Source: Bacteroidota bacterium (GTDB taxonomy: Bacteria; Bacteroidota; Bacteroidia; Flavobacteriales; Weeksellaceae). From it: DNA of 64,000 nucleotides. Below are positions 51,317 through 60,476 of the stretch, in pieces. Positions within the stretch are counted from its first letter, which is position 1; each line of letters starts with the position of its first letter. Below the pieces are notes generated by a model. It made no database searches and was not told where the DNA came from. It worked only from the letters and a program-made list of their open reading frames with translations. Location of the stretch: the NCBI GenBank assembly GCA_023393915.1, contig JAEXBS010000047.1, positions 558,001 to 622,000 of the forward strand. Direction: 5' to 3'. Position numbers and translations under genes: made by a program.

Positions 51317-51886
51317 TTAGCGTTGGTTGGGGTTCCAGTAACTTTCTGCTTCCTTATTTACTTTTGCAAAGTACCGAGCAGCAGTAAAAAGATAATCGGA
51401 GAGTCGATTAAGATACTGAATCAACTCGTCTCTTAATTCTTCCTGCTGCGCAAGATAAACAACCGTTCTCTCTGCCCGTCGACAAACGGTTCTAGCTACG
51501 TGAAGAGCGCTAACCACTCTTCCTCCGTGAGGCAATATAAAATACGCCAAAGGCTCAAGAGACAATTCCAACCGATCAATTTCGTTTTCTAAGAATTCGA
51601 TGTCTTCTTTTTCGATTACTAGAGGCAAACGGGACTTTCCATTTGCTAGTAACAATTTATCTTTTGGCGTAGCCACCTCGGATCCTAAAGTAAAAAGGTC
51701 AAATTGAATTTTGGAAAAGGAAGCTTTCATTTCCTCCACGTGCATTTCGCTCATTGCTAGCCCAATAAAGGAATTGAGCTCATCAACAGTTCCATAAGCT
51801 TCAACGCGAATATCTGCTTTAGATACTCTTGTACCTCCATAAAGTGCTGTTGAACCTTTGTCCCCTGTTTTTGTATATATTTTCAT
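51317..51886 (-). CDS. pduO: ATP:cob(I)alamin adenosyltransferase, PduO type
   Basis: 189 residues. The ATP-binding N-terminus is YTKTGDKGSTALYGG (residues 4-18), followed by VEAYGTVDELNSFIG and the C-terminal CRRAERTVV and YLNRLSDYLF. It converts cobalamin to adenosylcobalamin, the coenzyme form. It fits with the riboswitch-controlled B12 receptor at 7.4-9.3 kb: the cell imports B12 and activates it here. Between thiN and the ABC exporter gene on one strand. Confidence 0.94.
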   Translation of the reverse strand: MKIYTKTGDKGSTALYGGTRVSKADIRVEAYGTVDELNSFIGLAMSEMHVEEMKASFSKIQFDLFTLGSEVATPKDKLLLANGKSRLPLVIEKEDIEFLENEIDRLELSLEPLAYFILPHGGRVVSALHVARTVCRRAERTVVYLAQQEELRDELIQYLNRLSDYLFTAARYFAKVNKEAESYWNPNQR

Positions 51887-51945
51887 AATCGTACTTTGTC
51901 AGTTCCCTTAAAAAGAAAGTAATTTCAAATTTCGTAAAACTATAT

Positions 51946-53748
51946 TTAATCGCGGTAAGAATTCACCAATTTATCAAGATTTAAGCTTCGAGCGGAAGCA
52001 TCAAAGATTTTACGGTAGCTCCCATCTTTCTGCATTAACTCCTCATGCGTACCGTTTTCCACCGTGCGACCTTTCTCCATAACATAGATTTGATCAGAAT
52101 CCAGAATCTGAGACAGCGAATGAGAAATGATCACTACCGTTCGTCCTTTTTTAATTGCGTCAAGAGAATTCTTAATCTGCTCCGTCGCGATGGCATCCAG
52201 GCTAGCTGTGGGTTCGTCCAAAAATATAATAGGTGGGTTTTTTAAAAAGAGTCGCGCTATAGCAATTCGCTGCTGCTGCCCTCCAGAGAGCTGCGTTGCA
52301 TCGTGGGAGTACCCATCAGGAAGTTCCATAATTTGATTGTGCAAGTAGGCCTGCATTGCCGCCCTTTGAACATCATCAAAACTCGCCTCCTCTAATCCGT
52401 ACCGAATATTATCTTCAATAGTTCCTTGAAATATATGGTTTCTTTGAAGTACTAATCCAATTTCACTTCGAAGATGCTCGTTGTCGTAATTACTGAGTGG
52501 AATACCATCTAAAAGTATCGCTCCGCTCGAAGGCTCATAAAATTTACAAAGTAAATTAATCACCGTCGATTTACCTGCCCCAGAAAGTCCGACCAAGGCC
52601 GTCGTTTTACCCGCCTGGATTTTCATCGACACATGCTCAAGTGCCTTGGTTCCACCGGGATAGGAAAAACTCAAATTCTTAAGCTCAAATTCTCCTTTAA
52701 TTTCTGGTTTTTCCTGACCTGACTCTTCTATTTCTTCATCCGCATTGAGGATTTCGAAATAACCTTCTGCATAAATCATTGCATCGTTCATATCGTCGTA
52801 TATTCGATGCAGCTGACGAATGGGAGCCGACACGTTATTAAAAAGCATAATATGAAGCATGATCGCCCCTAGTGTAATCTGTTGATTTAACACTAAGTAG
52901 ACCGTTAAAAGGATCACCATCACTAAACCAAACTGCTCGATAAAAGTCTTTAGACCATCGTAAATAAAATTAGTTCTTCTGGTATAGAGCTGACTCTCCA
53001 TTAACTGCATCTGCAGATCGTACTGCTTCTTCCCTTCAAATTTCTCCTGGACGAAGCTCTTGATGACCATAATGGAATTAATCAAATTGAGTAGTCCTGA
53101 GGTCTTTTTCTCTCTTTGATTCCTTAACACTCTTCTAACGCCGCTGAGCCTCTTTGCTTGCTTGGCACTCACCCAAAAATAGATGGGAACTACAATTGAA
53201 GATACTAGCCCCACATAAACATTCTGCATGTACATCACCACTAATGCAATGGCTGCATTGGCAAAAAGAGGAAGAATATCAATAAAAAAATTCTGCACCA
53301 AACGGGTCAAACTTTCTATCCCTCGATCGATCCTGGTTTGAAGCTTTCCACTTTGGTGATTTTCGTCAGTAAAAAAGGAGACCTTATAGGTTAAAATCTT
53401 GTCAATGGCATTTTGAGCAAGTACAGAACTGGTATTGATTCGGATTTTTTCTCCGTAGAACTTCTGTCCGAAATTAATGAAGATATTTAAAAGTTCTTTT
53501 CCTAAAAGTATCGCAGAGACCACTACAAGCACATGAATCCCATCGTTCATGGGATTGGAAAGCTTTAGTAGTTTCTCCACTTCGTCCACCGTGTACTTCA
53601 AAACCACGGCATTGACCTGAGCAGCAAGGGCACCCAAAAAAGTCAACACCAAGGTGCCAATAATCATTAATCGGTAGGGACGAATAAAGGGACCGATTTG
53701 CTTAAATATCCCAAGAATCGTAAGCGTTTTCGTAAAAGGTTTTGCCAT
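51946..53748 (-). CDS. ABC exporter with fused permease and ATPase (MsbA-like)
   Basis: 600 residues from the ATG at 53748 (an extension to 53775 adds nine residues). The N-terminal half has six helices (type IV exporter fold). The ATPase half has Walker A GLSGAGKST, signature TQLSGGQQQR, Walker B PIIFLDEPTASLD and the switch His in VIISHSLSQI. Fused half-transporters of this kind export lipids, peptides or drugs. Its neighbour on the same strand is the lptB-like gene, which makes an envelope lipid role plausible, but the substrate is unknown. Confidence 0.9.
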   Translation of the reverse strand: MAKPFTKTLTILGIFKQIGPFIRPYRLMIIGTLVLTFLGALAAQVNAVVLKYTVDEVEKLLKLSNPMNDGIHVLVVVSAILLGKELLNIFINFGQKFYGEKIRINTSSVLAQNAIDKILTYKVSFFTDENHQSGKLQTRIDRGIESLTRLVQNFFIDILPLFANAAIALVVMYMQNVYVGLVSSIVVPIYFWVSAKQAKRLSGVRRVLRNQREKKTSGLLNLINSIMVIKSFVQEKFEGKKQYDLQMQLMESQLYTRRTNFIYDGLKTFIEQFGLVMVILLTVYLVLNQQITLGAIMLHIMLFNNVSAPIRQLHRIYDDMNDAMIYAEGYFEILNADEEIEESGQEKPEIKGEFELKNLSFSYPGGTKALEHVSMKIQAGKTTALVGLSGAGKSTVINLLCKFYEPSSGAILLDGIPLSNYDNEHLRSEIGLVLQRNHIFQGTIEDNIRYGLEEASFDDVQRAAMQAYLHNQIMELPDGYSHDATQLSGGQQQRIAIARLFLKNPPIIFLDEPTASLDAIATEQIKNSLDAIKKGRTVVIISHSLSQILDSDQIYVMEKGRTVENGTHEELMQKDGSYRKIFDASARSLNLDKLVNSYRD

Positions 53749-53792
53749 AGGAGCATCAATACAAAAACGATGCAAATTTGAAAACGATGTGC

Positions 53793-54854
53793 TTAGGACT
53801 CGAAATAATACGTCGTTAGGTAGTGAAGATCTGACGTTGAAAGCTCCTTTGCACGTAGCTCTAATGCTTCTCGACTAGACTGCGATTGCAGAGCAACTTT
53901 TTGAAAAAGAAAAGAGTTGTTTGCACTACGGTCAACAACATTCTTAAATATATGATCAATTTCACCGCTAGCAAGGGACGCAAATGAAATATCCTCAAAC
54001 CCCTGGATCAAGCGCAAATCGTTCTCATTTTGGAAATGCTCATCCACGTACTTTTGAAATGAACTTCGGTCAGAAAAATTCCCTGCCCAGATGTGATAAG
54101 CAATCGATTTTTTCTTCGGCTTATCGTCGATACTTTGGTAAACAAAATTTTCTCCTAAATAAGCTTCTCGTACCTGTGGATCATTGGCTAGATCTGAAGG
54201 AAGACCTTCTTTTAAGATACGACCTTCAAACATGATATAGGTTTTATTGGTAATGGCTAGGGTCTGTTGAACGTTATGGTCGGTAATTAGAATTCCAATG
54301 TTTTTCTCAGTCAAGCTTCGAACAATTTTCTGAATATCTTCCACTGCAATGGGATCGACTCCTGCAAAAGGCTCATCAAGAAGAATAAAACTTGGACTAG
54401 TAGCTAGACACCGAGCTATTTCCGTTCTTCTTCTCTCCCCTCCAGAGAGTAAATCTCCACGGTTGTTTCTAACGTGCTCTAAGGAAAATTCCTCGATTAG
54501 CTCATCGCATTTGTATTGCTGTTCTTTTTTTGAAAGTTTGGTAAGCTGCAGTACACCAAGAATATTCTCTTCTACAGAAAGTTTTCGAAAAACACTGGCC
54601 TCTTGTGCCAAGTAACCAATTCCTTTTTGTGCCCTACGGTACATTGCATCAGAAGTGATCTCTTTATTATCTAGAAAAATCTTTCCTAAGGTAGGCTTCA
54701 CAAGTCCGACAATCATGTAAAACGTGGTGGTCTTACCGGCACCATTAGGCCCAAGCAGTCCAACAATTTCGCCTCGGCTTACTTCGACAGAAACGCCCTT
54801 GACCACTTTTTTTGGTCCGTATTCTTTAATTAGGTTTTCACCACGTAAAATCAT
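53793..54854 (-). CDS. lptB: LPS export ATPase LptB with an extra C-terminal domain
   Basis: 353 residues. Residues 1-245 are a full LptB: Walker A GPNGAGKT (35-42), Q-loop in GYLAQEASVF, signature LLSGGERRR, Walker B FILLDEPFAGVDP (156-168), His193 and the C-terminal QVREAYLGENF. With LptFG it drives LPS transport. Ordinary LptB ends near residue 240. Here a hinge (DDKPKKKS) leads to about 105 more residues (IAYHIWAGNFSDRSSF... to the end) that resemble the DUF4284/Imm22-type fold by the pattern HIWxGNF. The frame is continuous, with no sign of a missed stop. The function of the tail is unknown. Confidence 0.88.
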   Translation of the reverse strand: MILRGENLIKEYGPKKVVKGVSVEVSRGEIVGLLGPNGAGKTTTFYMIVGLVKPTLGKIFLDNKEITSDAMYRRAQKGIGYLAQEASVFRKLSVEENILGVLQLTKLSKKEQQYKCDELIEEFSLEHVRNNRGDLLSGGERRRTEIARCLATSPSFILLDEPFAGVDPIAVEDIQKIVRSLTEKNIGILITDHNVQQTLAITNKTYIMFEGRILKEGLPSDLANDPQVREAYLGENFVYQSIDDKPKKKSIAYHIWAGNFSDRSSFQKYVDEHFQNENDLRLIQGFEDISFASLASGEIDHIFKNVVDRSANNSFLFQKVALQSQSSREALELRAKELSTSDLHYLTTYYFES

Positions 54855-54859
54855 AGGGT

Positions 54860-54867
54860 CAAAGATA
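54860..54867 (-). promoter_or_regulatory. -7 box (TATCTTTG) abutting lptB
   Basis: Exact TAnnTTTG on the minus strand, five bases from the lptB ATG, so the transcript should start at or next to the start codon. Confidence 0.4.
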
Positions 54868-54989
54868 AATAAAAAATTGAGTGCAGTATTCTTCAGGTTT
54901 ACTCAAGTAAATAAAGCGAAGGACAAATTAATCCTTAACTACGAGGGCTAAAATAAAATCTTCTCAATTTATACTGTAAGAACACTTTT

Positions 54990-55985
54990 TTAGTTTGATT
55001 GGAGTAAAACCGCTGCTTCCTTGGCCGTATAGGTGAATATCATGTCTGCACCAGCTCTTTTAATGCAAGTAAGACTTTCAATAATCGTTTTATCATTATC
55101 AAGCCATCCGTTAGCTGCTGCAGCTTTGAGCATAGCGTATTCACCACTAACGTGATAAACGGCGATAGGCAAATCAATTGTTTCTCTAACTTTTGAGACA
55201 ATGTCAAGATAAGGAAGTCCCGGCTTAATCATGATAATATCTGCGCCTTCAGCTATATCTTTCAAAACTTCATCGATCGCTTCCCTTGAGTTGCCAAAGT
55301 CCATCTGATAGGTCTTTTTATCGCTAGGCACTTCTTCGAATTCTTTTGGTGCACTATCGAGCGCTGAGCGAAACGGACCATAGAATGCACTAGCGTATTT
55401 TGCACTGTAACTTAAGATTCCTACATCAGTAAATCCGTTTTCCTCTAAGGCCGTACGCATAACAGCAACGCGCCCATCCATCATATCGCTTGGAGCTAAA
55501 ATATCAGCTCCTGCTTCACTTAGGGACAGGGACATTTTGGCCAAAGCTTCATTGGTTTGATCGTTATCAATTTTACCGTTTAATACTATACCGTCGTGTC
55601 CAAACTCAGAATAGGGATCTAACGCCACATCCGGCATAATCACCATTCCTGGAACCTTATCTTTGATTGCTTTAATGGTTGTTTGCATGAGTCCCGATGG
55701 GTTCCATGATTCTTTTCCCGTATTATCTTTCAAATGATCAGGAACTTTCATATAAAGGTTTACTGCCTTGATTCCCAAAGAATAAAGCTCTTCACATTCC
55801 TTTACCGTTAAATCGACTGATCTTCTAAATACGCCTGGCATTGCAGCGATAGGCTCCATTTTCTCTTTTCCTTCCATTACAAAAAGAGGCATTACCAAAT
55901 CATTGACGGTCAAAACAGTTTCTTGTACCAAACTTCTAATTGACGCAGAGGTACGTAAACGGCGGTTGCGGGAATATTGAATCAT
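54990..55985 (-). CDS. hemB: Porphobilinogen synthase (delta-aminolevulinate dehydratase)
   Basis: Joins two 5-aminolevulinates into porphobilinogen in heme synthesis. 331 residues. The Schiff-base lysines are Lys196 in SYSAKYASAFYGPF and Lys254 in MIKPGLPYLDIV. The metal region reads PDVALDPYSEFGHDG with no cysteines, so this is the Mg-type enzyme, not the zinc type (which has three Cys). It pairs with hemL elsewhere in the window. Confidence 0.95.
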   Translation of the reverse strand: MIQYSRNRRLRTSASIRSLVQETVLTVNDLVMPLFVMEGKEKMEPIAAMPGVFRRSVDLTVKECEELYSLGIKAVNLYMKVPDHLKDNTGKESWNPSGLMQTTIKAIKDKVPGMVIMPDVALDPYSEFGHDGIVLNGKIDNDQTNEALAKMSLSLSEAGADILAPSDMMDGRVAVMRTALEENGFTDVGILSYSAKYASAFYGPFRSALDSAPKEFEEVPSDKKTYQMDFGNSREAIDEVLKDIAEGADIIMIKPGLPYLDIVSKVRETIDLPIAVYHVSGEYAMLKAAAANGWLDNDKTIIESLTCIKRAGADMIFTYTAKEAAVLLQSN

Positions 55986-56013
55986 AATTAGTCTTTATAT
56001 GAAATTTGAACAG

Positions 56014-56021
56014 CAAAATTA
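56014..56021 (-). promoter_or_regulatory. -7 box (TAATTTTG) of hemB
   Basis: Exact TAnnTTTG on the minus strand, 28 bases before the ATG; no -33 TTG. Confidence 0.4.
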
Positions 56022-56132
56022 AGCATTATCTGCTTAAGATGCCATCCGCGAAAAGGTTGCGAATTAAATAGCAGAAGCTAAAAAATAAAAATTAGCGCTT
56101 TAATTCATTTAAGAATTTCTACGGACTAGGAA

Positions 56133-56876
56133 TTAATAATCTGACGAAGAAACATCATTGCCCAAGAGAGCTAGCGCTGAAGATGTTCCGATACGTGTAA
56201 CACCTAGATCAATCATTTCTTGAGCTTCCTTTGGTGTTCGAACACCTCCGGCTGCTTTTAGTGGCAGATCTCCTGCATTAGATTTCATTAATTTAATCCC
56301 TTCCACTGTAGCTCCGTTAGGCGCACCGTCTGTAGTAGGATAAAATCCTGTGGAAGATTTTACAAATATATTTTCTCTTTCTGTGCTGGAGAAATACTCC
56401 TGAGCTTTTTTAGAAATAAGTGCGGTAATTCCTTCAATTTGGTCATTAGAAAGGGCCGCAATTTCAATTATCCATTTGACTACCTTCCCATGGGCAATAC
56501 CAAGTCGAGTGCATTCCACTACCTCCTTTTCAACATATTCCACCTCCCCGTTCTTGTAGGCTTCAAAATTGATCACAAAATCCAATTCATCCGCTCCATC
56601 AGCAATGGCTTTTTCTGCTTCTTTAAGTTTGTCTTCAAGGCTTGCCGTTCCGGTATGAAAACCAATGACCGTTCCAACTTTTACGGAGCTTTCCAGCTGA
56701 GTTAAATATTCTTTAATGCTAGAAACATACTCAGGACGGATCATAACAGCAAAGAGCTCGTATTGATCTGCCTCGCTCGCTAAAGCTAGTACTTTTTCTT
56801 TTGTTTCTTCTGCACTTAAACCGGATTGTTCCGGAGTTTTTAGATATGTAGAATCGATATATTTTGCGATGTTCAT
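56133..56876 (-). CDS. deoC: Deoxyribose-phosphate aldolase
   Basis: Splits 2-deoxyribose-5-phosphate into acetaldehyde and glyceraldehyde-3-phosphate in deoxynucleoside breakdown. 247 residues. Schiff-base Lys173 is in NIFVKSSTGFYP, Lys207 in LPLKAAGGVRT, and Asp99 in DELDFVINF. Cytidine deaminase at 9.6 kb feeds the same salvage route. It starts eight bases after the Lrp-type regulator gene. Confidence 0.94.
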   Translation of the reverse strand: MNIAKYIDSTYLKTPEQSGLSAEETKEKVLALASEADQYELFAVMIRPEYVSSIKEYLTQLESSVKVGTVIGFHTGTASLEDKLKEAEKAIADGADELDFVINFEAYKNGEVEYVEKEVVECTRLGIAHGKVVKWIIEIAALSNDQIEGITALISKKAQEYFSSTERENIFVKSSTGFYPTTDGAPNGATVEGIKLMKSNAGDLPLKAAGGVRTPKEAQEMIDLGVTRIGTSSALALLGNDVSSSDY

Positions 56877-56884
56877 TTTATTTT

Positions 56885-57355
56885 CTAAACTTTTAATTGA
56901 CGGTTAATACTTTGCTCCAAAGATATGAAAGTTTCAGTTCTTGTTACTCCTTTTAATTTCTGTAACTTACCTAATACCCTCATCAGATGATCGTTATCTT
57001 CACAGTAAATTTTAAGAAATAGAGTATAATTCCCTGTTGTGTAATGCGCTTCAACTACTTCGTTAAATCCTTTTAATGCCTCAATAGATTCCCTGTAATA
57101 AGCAGGGCGATCCAAATATACTCCAATATAGCTCACTACGCCATAACCCAGCTTTTTGGGATTAATGATTGCAACTGAGGTATCAATGATTCCGGCTTGT
57201 TCTAATTTTTTCACGCGAAGATGAATCGCTGTAGTAGAGATACCTACTTCTTTTGCCAGCAAAGCCAATGAAAACTTTTGAGGACTTGTCAGACGACTAA
57301 TAATCTCTCTGTCGATTTGATCTAGCTCGAAGGAATGGTTAGAAGTGGGTTTCAT
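56885..57355 (-). CDS. Lrp/AsnC-family transcriptional regulator
   Basis: 156 residues. N-terminal helix-turn-helix: ELDQIDREIISRLTSPQKFSLALLAKEVGISTTAIHLRVKKLEQAGII. C-terminal RAM domain: VSYIGVYLDRP, then EAHYTTGNYTLFLKIYCEDNDHLMRVLGKLQ, the usual effector-binding face. It overlaps the end of the EEP gene by 17 bases and precedes deoC by eight, so it is in one operon with both. Ligand unknown, often an amino acid. Confidence 0.92.
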   Translation of the reverse strand: MKPTSNHSFELDQIDREIISRLTSPQKFSLALLAKEVGISTTAIHLRVKKLEQAGIIDTSVAIINPKKLGYGVVSYIGVYLDRPAYYRESIEALKGFNEVVEAHYTTGNYTLFLKIYCEDNDHLMRVLGKLQKLKGVTRTETFISLEQSINRQLKV

Positions 57356-58340
57356 TTTCTTGTTGTTTATTTTGATTACTTAAGCGAAGAAGTACGGGAA
57401 AATGATCGCTATACCCTCCCAAATATCTCGTACCGGCATAGGTTCGAAAAGGTCGGTGTGAATTCTTACGATCGAAATTTGAAATCTGCGGATGATTAAA
57501 AACAGAAGCATACTTAAAAGTGAGTCCCTCTTTCTTTTCACCAATCAAATCATGGCTCAAAATAATTTGATCAAAAAGCAGACCTCTATTATGATGAAAG
57601 GTCGAATACTTTTTCTCTCTGTATAGAGACCGGAAGGGGTTAAAAAGTAGGGGACCATGCGATCCTTCCAGAAATTCTAACATCTGAGGATGCTCAGGGT
57701 CCTCATTAAAATCACCCAAAACTACGACAGACTCATTCTGCTTTAGGTGCTCTTCCACTCTTTTATTAATTTCTGAGAGAATGTACCTTCTTTTGGGAAG
57801 GTTCACATCGTCGCTGCGCTTAGAGGGCAAATGAACGATATAAAGTTCTAAAGCTTCGCTTCCTATACGGACCGTGGTATGCAGTACATCTCTTGTTGTA
57901 TCATAATTTTCAGGATCCAGGTCAGGAATCTCAAAAAAGTAAACTAAAGGCTCAGCCTTTTCAATTTTCACATTCGAATGGTTATACAGTAGCGCAACAT
58001 CCACCCCTCTCTCGTCCATACTTTCAAAATGAATAAAGGAATATTCCGATTTAAAGACTGGAAGTTTTAGCAAATCCTCTAGTGGTTGAGACCCTTGAAT
58101 CTCGCTGACTCCTATCAGGTCGGGAAGCATCGAATACTCCTTTTCTAAAAGTTCAAAAACCCTTCCGACTTTATGAAGCTTATTTTCATAACGCTCCTTA
58201 TTCCAATTGCGAAGACCCGATACTTTTCGTTTATTCTCCCTTACCGAAAACTTGTCGGGTGGGAACAAATTCTCAACATTATAAAACACGATTAAGTTCT
58301 GGTCAAAAGTAGCAGAAGATGCATTAAAGTCTTGCTTCAT
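57339..58340 (-). CDS. Endonuclease/exonuclease/phosphatase family protein
   Basis: 333 residues with the EEP fold: FYNVENLF (19-26), GVSEIQG (catalytic Glu), VHLPSKRSDDVN, VVLGDFNEDPEHP and GYSDHFPVLL (catalytic His). There is no signal peptide, so it probably acts in the cytoplasm on nucleic acid or a phosphodiester, substrate unknown. The 3' end overlaps the Lrp gene by 17 bases. Confidence 0.88.
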   Translation of the reverse strand: MKQDFNASSATFDQNLIVFYNVENLFPPDKFSVRENKRKVSGLRNWNKERYENKLHKVGRVFELLEKEYSMLPDLIGVSEIQGSQPLEDLLKLPVFKSEYSFIHFESMDERGVDVALLYNHSNVKIEKAEPLVYFFEIPDLDPENYDTTRDVLHTTVRIGSEALELYIVHLPSKRSDDVNLPKRRYILSEINKRVEEHLKQNESVVVLGDFNEDPEHPQMLEFLEGSHGPLLFNPFRSLYREKKYSTFHHNRGLLFDQIILSHDLIGEKKEGLTFKYASVFNHPQISNFDRKNSHRPFRTYAGTRYLGGYSDHFPVLLRLSNQNKQQENETHF

Positions 58341-58353
58341 AGAGTTAAAAGTA

Positions 58354-58361
58354 CAAAAATA
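58354..58361 (-). promoter_or_regulatory. -7 box (TATTTTTG) of the EEP-Lrp-deoC operon
   Basis: Exact TAnnTTTG on the minus strand, 13 bases before the ATG; no clear -33 element. Confidence 0.4.
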
Positions 58362-58421
58362 GAACTTAAATTCACCAATTAAAGTGAACGCTTAAACTGG
58401 AAATAAGTGAAAAAGAGAAAG

Positions 58422-59096
58422 CTAATCCAGTAAGTCCGGTCTTCTTCTCTCTGTTAAGGCCACCGCTTCCTGATGCCTCCACTCCTCTATTTTTGCGCTA
58501 TTTCCACTAAGCAAAATTTCAGGAACCCTTAATCCTTTATAAACCTCGGGCCTCGTATAAATAGGCGGAGAGAGCAAATCGTCTTGAAAGCTATCGGTAA
58601 GCGCGCTTTGTTCGTCATTAATCACTCCCGGTATAAGTCGGATGATACTGTCACACAGTACACAAGCCGCTAATTCACCCCCGGTTAAGACAAAGTCTCC
58701 AATGGAAATCTCTCTTGTAATGTGCAATTCTCTTACCCTTTGATCTATTCCTTTATAATGACCACAGAGCATTAATAAATTACCCTTTATGGACAACTCA
58801 TTGGCCATTCTTTGGTTTAAGGTTTCTCCATCCGGAGTTAAATAAATGACCTCATCGTAATGACGCTGCGATTTCAGCTCTGATAAACACCGGTCCAAAG
58901 GTTCGACCATCATAACCATTCCCGCTCCTCCACCGTATTGGGTATCGTCGATTTGACGATGCTTTCCCTCACTCCAATCTCTGAGTTGATGAAAATGCAC
59001 CTCTACGAGCCCTTTTTCTTTTGCTCTTTTTAAAATTGAAGCCTGGAATGGCGACTCCATTAATTCAGGGAGAACACTTACTATATCAATTCTCAT
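58422..59096 (-). CDS. trmD: tRNA (guanine37-N1)-methyltransferase
   Basis: Methylates G37 of tRNAs with SAM to prevent frameshifts. 224 residues with the deep-knot SPOUT fold: DIVSVLPELMESPFQASI (3-20), DDTQYGGGAGMVMM (51-64), LCGHYKGIDQRV and ISIGDFVLTGGELAACV. Its start overlaps the end of ndh by four bases (ATGA). The usual neighbours rimM, rpsP and rplS are absent. Confidence 0.95.
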   Translation of the reverse strand: MRIDIVSVLPELMESPFQASILKRAKEKGLVEVHFHQLRDWSEGKHRQIDDTQYGGGAGMVMMVEPLDRCLSELKSQRHYDEVIYLTPDGETLNQRMANELSIKGNLLMLCGHYKGIDQRVRELHITREISIGDFVLTGGELAACVLCDSIIRLIPGVINDEQSALTDSFQDDLLSPPIYTRPEVYKGLRVPEILLSGNSAKIEEWRHQEAVALTERRRPDLLD

Positions 59097-60355
59097 TGTT
59101 CGGTTGAATTTTTTTTGTTCGGTATGATGATTAGCCTCAGCGAACTATCTTTATTAAAGTAACTCCACATCCAGTTAAAAAAGACGGCAATTTTATTTCT
59201 GACCGACAAAATTAACATCAGGTGAAGAAACATCCATAGATACCACGCCAAGAAACCCGAGAACTTTACTCGAGGTAGATCCACAACTGCTCGGTGTTTT
59301 CCGATGGTTGCCATGCTTCCTTTGTCGTTGTATTCGTATTCTTTCCATTGAAGCGCATTGCGCTTTAAAATGTTCTTTGCTAAACGTTTCCCCTGATTGA
59401 TGGCCACATTGGCCACTTGCGGATGTCCTTGCGGATAAAGTGGAGTTTCCATGTAAGCAATATCCCCTACCGCAAATATATTATCGTACCCCTTTACTCG
59501 ATTGTATCGATCGGTGATGTACCGATTTCTGACCATAATACTAGGATCCAAACCTTCTATAACATTTCCGGTAACTCCCGCTGCCCAAATCACATTATTA
59601 CTAGCAATCTGCTTTCCACTCTCCATTAAAACCTTCTCTCCATCGTAATCAATCACTTTTTCACCGCTCAGAAGTTGTACTCCCAATTTCTTCAGATATT
59701 CTTCCGATTTATTCTGTGCCATATCACTCATAACACTCAGCGGCTTATCGGTAGCGCTGATGAGAACAATCTTAAGATCGTCAAAATTCATATTGGGATA
59801 ATCTCTTGGCAAAATTTCCTTTTTCATTTCTGCAAAAGCGCCGGCAAGCTCCACTCCTGTGGCTCCACTTCCCACAATAACAATATTCCAGTTCCCATCA
59901 TCAGAGCGCCTGCGTTCCATTATGAGTTTTTCAAACGTAAGGAGCACATGGTTACGTATTGCAATGGCTTCTTGTGTGTTTTTCATTCCAAAAGTAAGAG
60001 ACTCCATTTTATCATTTCCAAAGAAGTTGGTTTTGCATCCTGTTGCTATAACCAACTTATCATAATGAAACTCCGCTTCTTTCGTTATTATTCTGTTCTC
60101 AGTAGGTTCAATACGCTCCACTTCACTGAGTCGGAATTGAATATTTCTGGAACGCTGAAAAATCTTACGAAATGGAAATGAAATGTTGGAAGGTTCAATT
60201 CTTCCGCAGGCCACCTGGTAGAAAAGCGGCTGAAACATATGGTGATTCACCTTGTCGATGACAATGACCTTTTTATTCTTATTATTGAGTGTTTTTGCCA
60301 ATTGAAGCCCGGCAAATCCACCTCCAATGATGACTATTTTTTCTCTGGTTTCCAT
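59093..60355 (-). CDS. ndh: Type II NADH dehydrogenase (NDH-2)
   Basis: Oxidises NADH and reduces quinone without pumping protons. 420 residues from the ATG at 60355 (a TTG at 60364 adds three). FAD site: IVIIGGGFAGLQLAK (residues 7-21). NADH site: VIVGSGATGVELAGAFAEM. Second FAD region: GYDNIFAVGDIAYMETP. The C-terminal amphipathic/hydrophobic stretch FLAWYLWMFLHLMLILSV anchors it to the membrane. It overlaps trmD by four bases. Confidence 0.93.
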   Translation of the reverse strand: METREKIVIIGGGFAGLQLAKTLNNKNKKVIVIDKVNHHMFQPLFYQVACGRIEPSNISFPFRKIFQRSRNIQFRLSEVERIEPTENRIITKEAEFHYDKLVIATGCKTNFFGNDKMESLTFGMKNTQEAIAIRNHVLLTFEKLIMERRRSDDGNWNIVIVGSGATGVELAGAFAEMKKEILPRDYPNMNFDDLKIVLISATDKPLSVMSDMAQNKSEEYLKKLGVQLLSGEKVIDYDGEKVLMESGKQIASNNVIWAAGVTGNVIEGLDPSIMVRNRYITDRYNRVKGYDNIFAVGDIAYMETPLYPQGHPQVANVAINQGKRLAKNILKRNALQWKEYEYNDKGSMATIGKHRAVVDLPRVKFSGFLAWYLWMFLHLMLILSVRNKIAVFFNWMWSYFNKDSSLRLIIIPNKKNSTEQ

Positions 60356-60361
60356 AGAGTG

Positions 60362-60369
60362 CAAATTTA
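60362..60369 (-). promoter_or_regulatory. -7 box (TAAATTTG) abutting ndh
   Basis: Exact TAnnTTTG on the minus strand, six bases before the ATG at 60355, which fits a nearly leaderless mRNA and supports the ATG over the TTG start. Confidence 0.4.
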
Positions 60370-60435
60370 CGAATTAAAAGCCAAGTGCTAGAATTTGCGC
60401 GGAATCTAAAGGGTCGAAAATCTCACAGAAAATAG

Positions 60436-60468
60436 TTGGAGAAATATCACTAGTTTGAATTATTTTTG
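60436..60468 (+). promoter_or_regulatory. Promoter of the GH25 lysozyme gene
   Basis: TTG (60436-60438), 22 bases, TATTTTTG (60461-60468), eight bases before the ATG. Confidence 0.5.
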
Positions 60469-60476
60469 CCTGAACA

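Noticed and set aside
59675..60181. A 168-codon open frame on the plus strand inside ndh
   Set aside because: Antisense shadow of a clear NDH-2 gene; its Cys/His/Phe-rich peptide shows no domain pattern.
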